In this document: one piece after another, positions 42,905 to 56,900 of the stretch | How positions within the stretch are numbered: position 1 is the first letter of the stretch | Layout of the letters: every line of letters begins with the position of its first letter | Source of the DNA: Nectonema munidae | Lineage: Eukaryota; Nematomorpha; Nectonematoida; Nectonematidae | Reading direction: 5' to 3' | NCBI GenBank assembly: GCA_030549495.1 | Contig: JAUIRK010000099.1 | Location: forward strand, 744,001 to 808,000 | Length of the DNA stretch: 64,000 nt | Notes under the pieces: model-generated | Told to the model about the DNA's origin: nothing | Databases searched by the model: none | Seen by the model: only the letters and a program-made list of their open reading frames with translations | Position numbers and translations under genes: made by a program

Positions 42905-43110
42905 CAGTGGTGTAACCAGAAAAAAGTTAATGGGGGGGGGGGGGGGGCACAATTTAAAAACAAAAAACGTGAGCAACATTTTGTATACTTTCTTGATCCT
43001 TTCATTGAGGAAATTTTCAAAAACTGATATCGCATAAGTTGCATGGGTCACCATGCGGTACATAGGAGTGTGGGCACGGCCCCTCATGCCCTAGCCTAGC
43101 TACGTCACTG
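42905..43110. mobile_element. 206-bp hAT-type MITE
   Basis: Ends are CAGTGGTGTAACCAG and, complemented, CAGTGACGTAGCTAG. Flanks are gaaagaag (42897-42904) and gagagaag (43111-43118), an 8-bp target duplication with one mismatch. CAG...CTG-type ends plus 8-bp TSD are diagnostic of hAT. It contains a G run of about 18 at 42931-42948. Confidence 0.85.
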
Positions 43111-43561
43111 GAGAGAAGAGAACTGAATGAGATAGGAAGGCTTAAGAAGAGAAGAGGGCTTGAATGAAAGAAGAGCTTGAATGAGGTTGAGTGAATGATT
43201 GAGTTTTAGCAGAGAAAGCGGAAGAGAAAAACAGGAGAGAGAAAGAGAAATAGAATCACTGTGACAGAAGATGAGAAAATCTAGTGGATCATCAACATGT
43301 GTTTGCTCAAAAATATTACAAAGAGGAGAGACACTGTGATAAACATTGCTGACTTATTGTGTGCATATTGAAGCAATAGATTATTATTATATAGCTCTCA
43401 CGCATCGTCTAAAATATGTTCGATAGGAATTTCAGAGCAGCTTGGCATGTGATTTTTGATTGATTCGAAAGTCTCCATTCTTCATACATGATTCATACAT
43501 AGATATCATGATCATCATACATGTTTTATAAACAAGCAGCAACTCTTACTTATAGAAAATT

Positions 43562-43600
<39 letters not shown>

Positions 43601-45308
43601 AGGTCATTTTCGCCCCCCCCTGAAAACACATGTGGGGGGGGGGGGGGGGGCGGTCGATGCTTAATGTTGCCTTGATTACTAACAAAGTTAGAATCGCATC
43701 ACCAGAGCACTGCGTAAGCGTAAAAACCTTTGAATTTTTCACAGGAAGAAAACCTGGATAAAAAACGGGAACAATGGAATTTAAACTGAGAAAATTAAAG
43801 TCATACTATGCTTTATTACTAAATTTCATAAGTATTGGATTAACATAAAAATATCTTAAAATGATAGAGAAACTCTACAATTTTTGGAAGTATAGAAATC
43901 CTATATATTTTTCTTTTTTTATAAGTGAGTTCAAATAAAGATTAGATCTACATCCAATTTTTCAAGGGGGTTGGTTAGGTATATTTTTCTTTACGATTTT
44001 TACCACTCAAAGACACCCGGAGTAAAAGTTGGCAAAGGTCGTGCGAGGTATTGAGTCAAAAAATTTGCGGATACTAAGACAATTGCAAAGATATTTTAAA
44101 GAATTTATTGCGATGTAAGCAATTTGGGTTATAGCAAAAAATTTGTTATTCATGCAGGTTTGTCATAACCGGATTATACAATGTGTTAAAATTTTAAGTA
44201 ACTTAAAAATGTTTTTATCGTAAAATGAAATAGAAAAGAAAAAATTAGTTTTTTTAGCTAGATAGTTTATAGCTTGAATTTAAAATAATGAAACTATTTG
44301 GCTTTTTTAATCGATATCTTCTTCTTAAAATGCCACTTATTTATGAATTTTTTTTCATTGAAATCACACATGAAATTAATTCCTCGATTTATAGTCAAGC
44401 CAGTCGTGATTAGAGAAAACGCATCTGTCATAATTGTGACTCCAAGAAAGTGAAACACTCATTCTAGATCTCATATAAAGTAATAATATAATCTCTTGTC
44501 TTAGCATAAAATATAGTAAATGAACCCACCAGAGGTTTGTTTTTTGTTTTATCCGATTGTGTTTAGAGGTTTTCCCAGCAATTTAGGAAAAAACGATTAG
44601 TTTCGGTTTCCCGGAAAACAACGATCTTTAATCTTGCTTCAAAAATTTGAGCAAGAAGAAATTTCAATAAAAAAGTAGAATTATATATTTTTTGATCGAA
44701 TAAAAATATTTAAGATCAATACCATGAAAGTTTCATTCTTTATAGAGAAAAAAATGTAGAAAGCCATTCTTAGATTAGCGATATCTATTCAAAATAATTT
44801 TACTTTTTAAACAGTTAAATTAAAAATTGATAAATCCCCAGAACTAAATATATTCCGGTAAGGAAGAATCTTTTTTATTTTTTTTTACACTTAGCTTCTT
44901 CTTGTACTCGATATCGAATTTGCAAAATGGAATTAAAACAATTGCCTTTCGGTAAATTGTCTTATAACCTCAAAAAACACTCAGATCACCTCATCTATTC
45001 AACATTTCATTTAAAAGGAAAAAGTTTCGGATAAAGAGAGGTCAAACCTAAAATGGATCAAAAATCTATTTTTAATATAAATAATTTACCAGAAGTGCTT
45101 TGTTTATTTGTCAAGGAATCTTCTTCATTTTCTTCAAGATCTTCGTCGGAATGAAGAGATCTTTTTTCTTCTTCTTCTTCTTCTTCTTTTTCTTCCCTTT
45201 CTATCGGATGAAGACTACAAAAGAAGGATGGCTAGAAAAGGTTTCTTCAAGAAGAAAATGGACAATCAGTCTAACTCGCGTCCTCACATGGACAAGTAGC
45301 CTCTAGGA
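43111..45308. other. noncoding with long G runs
   Basis: It includes 35 G at 43565-43599, C8 at 43613-43620 and 17 G at 43634-43650. A (CTT)n tract is at about 45164-45190. Open frames across these runs (poly-proline or poly-phenylalanine products) are artefacts. Otherwise AT-rich without a gene. Confidence 0.5.
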
Positions 45309-45480
45309 CAGGGGTGGGAATGATAGGTGCCGCGGGCTGCGTTTGGCCAATGAACTCATTTTATGTGGCCCTCACTCCATCTCAAAATTCAAAAAATTAA
45401 TTTAAAGTATTTTTGTAAACTTTTCAAAACTGCACTTCAAAGCGGTGAGCGTTTTGTCCCGTTTTAAAACAATTTCAAGT
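45309..45480. mobile_element. hAT-like terminus / dispersed repeat, copy 1
   Basis: Begins caggggtgggaatgataggt, then gccgcgggctgcg, then ttttatgtggccctcactcc, the wording typical of hAT ends in animals. A related copy is at 63581-63710 (ggatggctaacatatagctt, ttttatgtggccctcccttc). The other end is not found. Confidence 0.5.
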
Positions 45481-47586
45481 ATTTTAATTTAAAAGTTTTA
45501 AAATGAGTCTTCAAAATCATTCCAAAAACTGCAGATAATGAATTCCAGTTTTGTATAAGTACATTGGATGGGATGTAAGTATTTGCAATTTACTAATTTT
45601 CATAAAATCGAATTTTATCGCGACTCGCTAAACACGAGATGTGCCTTTAGGAAAAAAGTTTGGAGCCTTTTTACTTAGTGATAGACTTTTTTAAACATAA
45701 AAATGATGTATTGGAAGCAAGATAAGCCAAAAAGTATCGCTCTCAACTTTAAAATGAAAGGTATGCACTTAGTTTTTTCAAAGAACGCACACAAATACAC
45801 AGTGAAATGAAATAACTGGCTAAAACTTTTTTTACCGTTTAAAAATTAATGAATCTGCCTTTTCATCACACTAATAATAATAATAATAATTGAACTTATT
45901 GATTTAATCTTGGAAACTTGGAATTGATAAATTGAAGAAAAAAATAAGATATTTAAATTAGAGAGATGAAGAAAGAATACGATATCATATTAACGATTTA
46001 AATCAGGGTGGCCAAGTTGGCTGTGTTTGAGTCAAATTCCAAAATGATCATTTCTAAGAAGATTTTACCGAAAATTTTATGAGCGATCATCTTTTTACAA
46101 ATCTATATATAAGAACAATATTATTATGGAGATGCCTTATATCCATGATAAGAAAATTATGGACAGGCATCATAAAATATGTTAAGGAGCCAAAAGGAAA
46201 GGCAAAGTTTGGGTACTCTTGCTCTAGAGTCCAGACCAAGGATTGCCAATCCCTGTGGGCCAGGGTACATATGGGTTCCTTGCGATTGGTTGAAGGGTCA
46301 CGCCAAATAGATTTATTAATACATACATAAATAGGAAAAAAATATTTTATTTTTAAAAATATAGTAGGAAGGTTCTTAGAACGTGCGTTTCTTGAGGAAT
46401 CACCAACTCTTTTTCCTTACAAAGTTATGGCTAAATAATGACCAGATACATATGGAGCATATGGTAGAAGAGTCTCTTTGTATCTTATTATGATCACTTC
46501 TTTAACTATAACTTTTTGAGGAAAAGATCGAATGAGATCGCACAAGAAATATGCGTTCTTAATAAAACAATTTCTTTAATACACAAACATAAAAATAGTT
46601 TTCTCTATAAACTCTTTATTTTCTGCTTTAAAAACTTTCTACATAAACACTTTTTTGTATAAAATTTTTATTAATATTCAGCAATATTTTATCATGATGT
46701 GTTATTTAGGAGAGATATTATTTAGGTAGAGCATGGAATAAGACTGGCTTGGAATAAATTGTAATCGTTAAGCAGTATTTTGTGTAGTTCTTTCTCTTTA
46801 AATTTAAGAGGTTATGTATATAAAAGTTGAATAAGATCGGGTTTAGTAGTGGTCCAAATTTAAACAAGACCTTTTTATCCATCTACTCCATGATCTTACG
46901 AAATTTGATCGATCCGAAAAAGTGTGAAGTTTTAATTTTCTGAAAATCTTGGCAAAAAACTAACAAATTTGAGTTAATCTAACTATGCCTTAAATAGAAT
47001 TAAATTTTTTGAGATGTCAACTACTTATCTGGTTTAGCTCTCTTGGCTTTTATTTGGCATAGCATCTTTTATCATTTTTCTAATATTATGCATTTTGTAT
47101 TTTTAGTTATTTGCTTTTAAGTCATATTTATGCAAAGATAAGAATATTTTGTATTCAAACTAAAAGAATGCTCAAGTAGTAGTAGATGTTATCATATGGG
47201 GACGAAGAATTTGGCAACCAATATTCTAGATTTTGTAACTTCTGATCTAATTTGGAAAGAATTGAAACTGGTTATTGACAACTAAAGATTTATGAAATAA
47301 AATAAAATCAAGGTATTCTTTCTTTCTTCCAAAAAAAGATAAAGAAATTAGGTATAACGGATTTTAAAGACATTTGGATTTATTCAAAATTAAAATTTAG
47401 TTAAAAAAATTAGTTTTAAAAAGATAAACTACTTTTAATTAAAATAGTCATGGAAGTAGCAACGATATCTGAAACAAATCCAAAAATGAATATTATAACT
47501 TAATTAAAATTAAATGGACTGATGTGAGAGAGAAAATGCATCAATTTGAAAAATATATAAATATTTTATTTTTTAATTTTATCTTT
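45481..47586. other. noncoding, 3' flank of the SPOC gene
   Basis: A further weakly hAT-like phrase (cagggtggccaagttggctg) is at 46005, and ccaaggattgccaatccctg lies near 46238, but no element boundaries can be set. The 83-codon frame at 46079-46330 is not recognised. Confidence 0.35.
47565..47570 (-). promoter_or_regulatory. candidate polyadenylation signal of the SPOC gene
   Basis: AATAAA on the minus strand, about 17 bases after the TGA at 47587-47589 and 180 after the TAA at 47750-47752. Chance occurrence is possible in this AT-rich DNA. Confidence 0.35.
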
Positions 47587-47913
47587 TCAGTTGTAAGACG
47601 CATGGAAATTTAGAATATAGTCGGATTCCTTTATATCCCCCAGGATATCCTTGTTAGACCCGAACATTTGAAGGTTCTTTACTAAAGGGTAGTTGTTCTC
47701 AGGAGTGAAAATCGATGGATGTGCTACGGGCATGAAAGAAGACAAAAACTTACTTCCATTTGAGATATTGGGTAACATTTTTAGGAATGTATGATCCTTC
47801 TTCAACCAGTTGGAACTTGGAGGGTGTGGAACAACTTTTAGAAAATGCTGCCTGCTTTGCCTTTGACACGATTAAAATTCCAATGAGTGTGTTCCTTTCA
47901 AAGGGGTTCATTT
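47587..47913 (-). CDS. SPOC gene last exon with apparent frameshift
   Basis: In the spliced frame it reads KMNPFERNTLIGILIVSKAK, the final SPOC strand, then QAAFSKSCSTPSKFQLVEEG and a TAA at 47750-47752. A second frame opens at about 47860 and stays open to TGA at 47587, giving HPPSSNWLKKDHTFLKM and then KNLQMFGSNKDILGDIKESD. Base composition stays coding-like to 47587. Either the protein ends at 47750, or one base has been lost or gained near the AAAA run at about 47851 and the real end is 47587. Confidence 0.75.
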
Positions 47914-50900
47914 CTAAGTGGCAATAAAATGTTAAGGCTTATTCGAGGTGCTGGAACGCAATTATGAAAAGGAAAGACGAGAGACACTCAAAACGAGACG
48001 AAAGCCTCCACGAGTCTCGAAGCTAGGAATTCAAAAACTCTTGCTTATATTTTCATTATGCGATTCATGCTAATTTCAATAGGCATTTTTCAAAAGATTC
48101 ATCCCTTTGTTGAGCATGAACTTTATTTTGAGGAAACTAAAACTCCTGGTCCATGGACCACTGCTGGTCCATAAGACAACTCTTTGCTGGTCCACGAAAA
48201 AATTTTCAAAAGCGAAAAGTATAGTGAAATTTTGTGTTTATAATTACAAATATGATTGGCTATTTTTTTAAATTTATTTTGTATAACTTATTTTCGGGCG
48301 AAAAGAGTAAGGCTTTATCTATAACTCATCCAGACATAGACAGCTTGGTCAAAGAAAAAAGAGTTCAGAAGCCTGGTTACAGCAAAAGCGCAAAATAAAA
48401 TTAATTTTATTGATTTGTTACTTTTATCTAATTTTTTTTTGATTTTATAAAAAATTTTTAATGAATTTTTCTTATTCATAATAACTTTTTCCCACAAAAA
48501 TAATGCTGGTCCATACCATTTTTGCTTTTTGGAAAATGGTCTACGACCAGAAACAAGTTGGGAAACACTGTCTTAGAGTTTGATAAACAAATACTTGTTA
48601 CAGTATTAAGGTATGTATAATGGTGATTATGTCACACTTCATGGATTGAGACTTTAAAGTGTACTGTAAAGTAGAGAGATAGAGAAGTGTTTGGCACTCA
48701 CTGGAAAAGCGGATCGGGAGTATTTCCTTGGGCAGGGGAGAGCTGGGCTGGAGGGGAATGAGATAAAGGGCCTTAATGACTTCATTGTTCGTTTTGACGA
48801 CGCCAAACTTTTGCTTCTGCAGGAGGTAGTTGAAGAATTTGAGGTAGGATTCTTCATCACTATTCTTTTCGGGCAAGAACTTGATGGACACCACTTCCTG
48901 AAATTCAAAGAGCAAATAAAATACGACAGATATAAGAATAGTTTTAATAGTATACTATTTTATACATTTGTAAATAACAGTATTGACATTTGGCCAAGTA
49001 AATTTAAATTTTGGGCTAATTGAGTATATTAGAATCATTTTTTAAAATTTATAAAAAAATATTTAAATAACTAATAAAAATTTTTTTTGATTTTTTTCAA
49101 AAATATATTTGTAAAGTTAATTTATATAAAAAATATTTTCAAAAAATAAATTTATGAATACCTTTTTTTAATTTTTTTTTTCTTTAAAATTTTTATATAA
49201 AATATATTTAGATATCATAAAGGTAACGTTATTTTTATAAAATTTACTTCTCATAAAGATATTTTATTTTTATTTAGATAATTTGTTAGTTAGTTCTTAG
49301 TTAATAATCACTAGGGAACGAAAACATTGCCCTAAAAATGACAATAATTTTGCTGACCATAAGAAAAAATGAAAAAAAGACTTAAAAATTGAATTTTACA
49401 CATTCAAGTTAACATCATGATTGTAATTCATAAAAAATATATTAACGAACAATTTCATCATTGAGATTTTATCTCACCATGTTGTTTAACATAAAAAACT
49501 TTTACTTTTCACTGATGTTGGTGACTATTTCTAGAAAAAAATAAATAAAAAAAGACTAATTTTACTTTTTTTTGTTCATAATTTCAGCAACTATATTATT
49601 TTCTAATCCTTTAAGCGTTTAAATAACGACCCTCGTTGGAAATACAACAGTGCATTCTGCCTTCCTTCATAGATTTCTTTTGGAAAACTTTTCTTCTTCG
49701 AAGTTTTATATAAATTCTACCATAATTGCGGAATTTACAATTTCTTTCAAATCTAGAAGTTCTTTTTTTGCTTTATTAAGAATTTATTAAAATTTTAAAA
49801 CAATTTCTTTCACGGCATTGAATTCTTGTACATACCAACATGCTGATTCTAGCCAAAATATCCATTACTGGGAAGTCGTTTAGGTGGTAATAAAAATCTT
49901 TAAGCAGTTTTGGCATCTCTTTTATTTTTTCAATGGCAGAAATCATGATACGTTTGATGATAAATCCATGTTTCCTGAAATTGCTTTCAAAAAAGTGAAA
50001 TTTTCTCCTTTTTAAACTGAACGATATCAAAAGAAAATTTCAAAACTAAAACTTACACACATAAGTAAAGAAATCCTTTAAGTATGATTGATATAAATAG
50101 ATTTACGATAAAACTAGAAAATTAGCTTCATTGCCTAAGCCTAAAATGACTTCAATGTGAGTCTGTTGACTTTCTGGTGCCTATATTCAGCAAAAAATAA
50201 ATGAACATCTGTTTTAAACAGCGAAGAACCGCAAATAACACGAATATATTCTGTTTTCATACCCTTTTTTTAAATACATATTTTGTAGAAAATATATCAT
50301 ATACTTCGCCATGTAAAAAATGTGTATTTTATATCTTGGAGGTAACTTCATATATTCAGTATTACACTCCTCAAACGTGTCTCTTACACTTTAGTTTTGA
50401 AAACACATTTTAAATATAGCCTATTTCTACTATCCTTTGTATCCTTTAACTGTACATATATGAACAAATGATACGCGCACATATTTTATCGTAATGTACA
50501 ATCATTGTTGTACATATATGTTATTCCGATTATTTTTGAATTCTTCATTTATATTATATTTTATGTGTACAATTTTAAAGCTTGCCAAAGAAGATTAATT
50601 TTAAAACAAAAATAAAGTCAGCACTTCAATATTCCTTCAGATGGTGAAAAAATCGGATTGTGTTTATTTTTGAGTTCATAACAACTTTTTAAGGTATCCT
50701 AGACAATACAACTGATTTTTCAATAGAATATAATGGAAATAATTTATTGATCATAAAAAAAAATCGTAGATGCAGTGTAAAAGTTGACCTTTGAGCACCT
50801 AAATTTTATCTTTAAAAATACCGCTAAATATCTAATATAGATTTGATGGTCAAGGTGACCCATTAAATTTGTGCATAATGTAAACAAGAATATAGAGTAG

Positions 50901-53900
50901 GAAACTCATTGGACATAAACTTTTAAATAAGTAAATTTTTGGAAATTAGTTTAATCAAACAAAAGCTAGGAGGAAATGAAGTAAAGAAGACTAAATATTT
51001 TCACTTTTCAAAATCCGTGAAAAATAACATTGTTGGAAATCTCTTTCTACACTGAGCACTTCTCTTTACGTTTTACTTACTCTATTCCTCTTTATAAAAT
51101 GACAAATTAAAATTTGAATTTTGAACAGTCTATTTTTGTGGGTAACATATATTTTTTATTTTAATAAATGAATTAATTGTTTGTTTCAGGTAAAGTAGAA
51201 GATTTAAAACGTTACCTTTTTAAAGGGGGGTCGACTTATACACCGCCATATCAAAAATTCGTTTAGATTATGAAAGAATTTCTAAATGCGAAATAACGAA
51301 TCCCTTTCCCAAAGTTATTGCGGCCTAAACACTAGGAAGAATATTAAAGGTATTTCAAATACCCATTTACGGCCAATGTTCCTATTTTGGAACATAACTA
51401 ATTTCATCTTCGTCTGCTTTTTTCAATGACTTTGAATATAAATCGTCTGCGTTTTTTTAGATATCGTCTGCTTTGTTTGGCCTTAAATGGGTTAAAAGCA
51501 TTTCGAATGTAATATGGGTAGATACGCGATTCGAGTTATTCTTGCTCTTAACCACATAATTCCACATGTCTTCTGGCAAGACTCTGCCGCAACAGTTCAG
51601 GGCGGTTTCTTCGTCGAAGGCAGTTGACAAGTAGGAGGCTGAAACTTCAGTGAGAAGGCGAGAAGCTGTGACTTTCAAGTTTATGAAGTTCGTGACAAAG
51701 ATACTTCCTTGCCAGAGGGCAGCATTGGAAAAAGGATCCGCGTCGATTTCAATGATTGAAGTGTTGTACACGATGGCCCCTCTTTCAACATATGTGTCTT
51801 CCTGGAAATTCGCTTCGCTCTTGCTGCGCCCTTCATCCTCAATTGCAAACGTGCATGGATCTTCGCGTCTGAAAAGAGAAAGCAATGGAAGTATAAAGTA
51901 ATCTTCAATTTAGTGTTAGGGTTATTTAAGTAGTAAATATAGCCAGCAAGTTAAAGGGCTAGTCTTATAAATAATTACATATTTAGTGAGTCAACCAGTT
52001 AGTTAGTTGAATAAATTAAAAGTTAAAAAAATAGTTTTTTTTTGTAAATTCTTTTCAATTTTTAATTTTGTTATATTCCACAGGTCTCAGTATTTTGTCT
52101 GTCGATATGACTGACTAACTAACAAATTAACTAAATTATGCTATAAAATGTTTTACAAAAACTCAGGGAATTACTCAAATAATATTTTAACAAAAAATGA
52201 ACAAACTGATGAATTAACTAATTATCTAAAAAACAAACTATCTTAAATATAAATAAATTTTTTTTTTAATTTAAAAAAAAAATTCTTGATCATACAAAAA
52301 CATGAAAAAAAATTAGCATTATTAGAAATAATTTTTGTTTCAATAAATTATGGAAAAAGTAAATGAAGATATATTTTTATAGTAAGGGATACGTTTCAAT
52401 AGTTTTTGCGAAATGGACAGATTTCTTATTTTGAACTTTCATTTCAGGAGTCGTTGCCTTCATTTGGCCAATGACATTGACATCGTTTTTATTGAGTTTG
52501 AGAGGCGTGGAAAGAGGTCTTATTGCACAAAAGGGAGTTTGAGGTTCTTCCATCTCCACAACTTTTCCCACCACTTCTTCAACCGTAGGAGACTCGTTCG
52601 GTGGCGTCGAAGAGACAGAAGTATCGCAAAATTCTTGATTTTTCTGACTAACTAAGTTTGTGGCTTTTTTAGGAATTTTAAAACTAAAAAGGAAGAAATA
52701 CTTTTGAAAATGATTTAGACATTCACATTTCGAATTCCGAGGGGTTTCCGAACAAGTGTCCATGCGGTGAACATGCGTTACAACAGCTTATCGTTTTTAG
52801 CGTAGGTTTTCATTAATACAAGAATCTTTCAATATTTGGGCTTTCTCAACATGTACTTAGTAGCGAAATGAATCTCTATAATTGCAAATTTTCATGTTAG
52901 GAACCGACGCACTAAACTCCAAATAAAACAGCGTCACGAACTTATTCTTACACTGAATTTCAATGTTGGTATCGATTAGTGGACGTTTTATTCAAGATTT
53001 GCTCGCAATAAGATTTGGACAAAACTTCTGATGTTATGCTTTTTATTATTTCTTTAAAAAAGTTTTTGGCCTTTAGTTGTTTACCTTTTTAGGAATCCTA
53101 AAATTTATCCCTTTAAAGACGGAATATAGTAATAAAAAATTTTTTTTTGAAAAAAATTAAATAGAATAAACTTAATGTATTATATAGTATTTTCAGGAGG
53201 AACAATGACAAGAGATAGACTTTCATCTTTTGTGTCTTCAATATACTCCAGAGCACTATCAAGAAATTAAAATTTTTCGTTTGCAAAACTCATTTTAATC
53301 TAAAACTGTTTAATTTGTAAAAGTATAAAAAAGATAAATATATAAAAATCTAATAAATATTTCACAAAAAAGACTATAAAAAATTTTAGTCAGTGAATAC
53401 TGAAGTGACTAACGTTCCCATTTTGGGAACATAAAAGTTATATAAAAAATGCTTTATGTAAATTTAATTTATTTTAATTTTAAATACTATTGATATATTA
53501 AGTTTTAAAGTTTATACAATAATTACTTTTGAATATGAAGCCAAATTTTTTGCCCAACTAACTCTTGATAATTTGCAGTTCAGAAGTAAAAAAACGTTTA
53601 TTTCAAATCTAAAAAAAATATTTCAGACATTTTATTTTTTTAGATTCTTGTACTCCTTTTCTTTTATTAGATTTATGTCAAAAAATGTAATAAAAATTAA
53701 ATTTATGTTCCCAAAAAGGGAACGTTAGTCGTTAAAGGGTTATAAAAGAAAAAATAGTTTTTTTCCTTAGTTTGATTTATTTGGAGTTTAAATCCGCGGT
53801 TCGGATATGAAAATTGGCAAATATAGAGATTCCCCTGTGGACAAATCCAGTTTCTTACGTCAAAAGCCAAAAAAGTATTGGAAACTAATTCACTTTTAAG

Positions 53901-56900
53901 GCTTATTATGAAAGTGCATAGTTATCTAAATAAAAAAGAATCATAAAATGAATAAATATGTTAACGCCGAATTCATTGGAGGAAGTAGAATCCCCTCCCC
54001 TCTTCTTCAAAAGATGCTAAAAGCACAATATTTAAAAGACAACCAAAACTCGCGTTCGACAATAATAAGGCCGTGTGTTAGCCATTAGCCGCAATTTGCA
54101 AAGGTTTGGGGCGTTTAACGCTTTTCTGTGTGGTAGCAGGTCGTCAAGGGTAATTCTCGAGTGCCCCAGAATAGCTACAAACTGAAAACCTTTTAATGTT
54201 GGCCATGGCTTGAGAAAACGTACTCTCTGTCTTGGATCGACTTTCTGACTGGGGCTTCCCAAACTTTTCACTGCCTTCTTCCACTTGATTGGTTGTCTTG
54301 GAATCGCAACATATGCTGCAGTTAATGTCGAATAAGTGTGCCCGGTGCTGAGAAGTTGTGTCTATAAGAGAGGTTGAGGAGACACTCATATCTTGGTTCT
54401 GTTGTAAATCATCCGGATATCTTTTCGCATCTTTTTTGCCTCCATTTCCAAAGTCCACGTTCTCTTCTACTCTCTTCAAAATTCAAAAAATAGATAACTT
54501 TTTCATAATGACTTAAAAAAAATTTTTTTTAGCATAGAAATCAAAATACACTAAACTTCGATTATTAAATTCTTAACAATCAATATATTTTCAGTTTCAA
54601 TTTTTAATTCTCAAAAACTTCTTTACCAATATTTATTTTAAACTTATTGTTTTAGTTGCTTTGGTCTGTTTTTCTTTCAAGATATAAAAGCTCATTAATT
54701 CTTCTTCATTTATGAAACTTTTATTTTCTAAACCTTTGAGAAGCTCAGTTGTTAATTGAATCAATCATTCAATCATTTTACTAAATTAAAGATTTCGGGA
54801 ATAATCAAATGCCGGATTAACGAAAGTCCGAATTAGAGGTAGTCAACTGTAAAACATCATTAAATCCCATATCCCTGTATACTAACAGTACACACAGATT
54901 TAGATATTTAAAAAAAAAACTTATTTATATATACACATATCTTTCATGGTTCCAACCAAAGCGGCTCGGTCTCCACTGGTATCGTAATAACAAGATATCT
55001 GCCAGTGGAGGCCAACAAAAAACAACAATGTATCTTCTTTTTAATGAGCACTTCAATGTAAAGAAAACTTTGATTAATTCTCTGAGCCAGAGTTTCTCAG
55101 AATCGAAATGGAATTTATATGGACAATGTTTTTGGATACATTACATGAGAATTTAATGTATTTAATTCAAATTTTAATCAAAGTCAGAATTCTCAGTCTT
55201 AGATCTCAGTTGAAGGATCACTTATTTTTCATAGTTAAGGATTTGTTTGAATTCAAGATATAAGAATGGGCGGTGAATCATTTTTTCTGAAATATGGAAT
55301 CAATACAAAATTTGAAGGAAGAGTTTTTAAATATAAATTGTTTGAATAAAAAAAAGCCTGGAAGAGGTTCTTCACTTTTTTTACTTCAGTGGGAGATTTT
55401 AAATTTTTTTAGAGTCTGAGTGGGAGATTTAAATAAAAACGTTGACAACGCCTTCCCAAGGGTATTTAATGAAGAGGGGCTTGAAACTTAATGAAAAAAA
55501 TAAAAGTAGCAGGCATTAAAAAGAAAAAAAGTCTCAAAAAGAATTTAGACTCAATTTTTTGATAAGAAAATGATTTGTATACAATGATTACGACCAATGC
55601 TATAGATTCGAGAATTTACAAATCTACATGGTTTAGCATTAGCTGCTAAGGAGGTGCAGCATCAACCAATATACATAACACCACTTCAATAAATTTATAG
55701 ACAAATATTCGTTTTGACTGTCTATAAGTTTATATCATAGAGAAAGCAAAGGAAAAGCTCTATGTGGTTTAAATTGCGCACATTGGAAAAAAGTGGCATA
55801 TATGTATACGATTTTTCTCTAGTCCTTGAAAACTGTTATGATGATACACAATCAGCTCTAATCGTTGATAATAATTAATTTTATCCTTGCAGAGCTTGGC
55901 GGCATTCCTAAAAAATAAAATGTTCAGAAATTCAGCCAAAGCTTAATTACCAAAAAAAGTATTTTAGAGTGTTCCAAATTATCATAGACCCATGACTTTA
56001 TATGAAAAAAATAATAAATGGTTTATATTTATTCAATAAATGATTTCTAATATAAGTTCATTCTTCAAATGATAAAACAATTTTGTTTTTCATTAAAAAC
56101 TTTTTAAATATATTTTTCAAAAAATATCCTTATAGTATTACTTTTTTTTTTGCAAATTCACTCCACAACAAATTGATTTCAAACTAAAAATGTGTTTCTA
56201 ACTTTTTGGGAAAATATTAGTAACAATTAAGCAAATTATTCGAGGGCAAAGACTGTAATTATACAAAAAAATTGTAGGAGGGCCACTTTTTTAAGATAGA
56301 TAAAAAATGTTATTTAAATAAACAATCAAGCAATATTTATAAAATTCTTCCAAATAAAATTCTTAAGCCATTTTTGCTGCAATTCTTCAAATTTGCACGA
56401 TTTATGAAACTTCATGAAATTGTGAATATAGCGAAACTTGAATAATAAAAAAAGATTGTGCAAGAAATGCGCTTTTAGAGATAAAATTGAAATTTTAGTA
56501 AAGCTAAGAATTACTTTGGAGTCGGTCTTTGTTACTGAAGGCAGCAGATATGTGGAGATGGAAGATTTATCAAATGATTGCAATTCTGTAAATCCCATTC
56601 GGGCTAAATTGAAGGAATCCAATTCGAAGTTGAAAATCTTCCTCAAAAGATTCTGAAAACATACGCACAATATGGTTTACGTTTTAGATTAATTTTTAAA
56701 AGTGGATAGAGTATGGCTTATTTACAGATGAGTACAGTGGAAAGAAAATAGAAGAAACCCAGACCAGTCTTTTAAAGTCATATGGCCCCTCTAGTGGACA
56801 AAAGGGCGGTTCTAAAATAATAGTCATAATGATATAAATGGGAGAAATGAAACTTCGAAAAAATATTCACGCTTATATACAACATATACAACTACCTATG

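Noticed and set aside
43560-43742. Minus-strand frame ending in polyproline
   Set aside because: Created by the G homopolymers; no other coding evidence.
46079-46330. Plus-strand 83-codon frame in a hAT-like area
   Set aside because: No hAT transposase motif; flanking terminal repeats could not be defined.
48691-49023. Plus-strand 110-codon frame
   Set aside because: Antisense of the SPOC exon 48702-48897, where the minus strand carries unmistakable SPOC motifs.
51650-51901. Plus-strand 83-codon frame
   Set aside because: Antisense of the first SPOC-domain exon.
56326-56670. Minus-strand 114-codon frame as an extra SPOC-gene exon
   Set aside because: The neighbouring exons (59542 and 55850) already join in phase through the TFIIS domain, and this frame has no TFIIS-like motif or needed phase.
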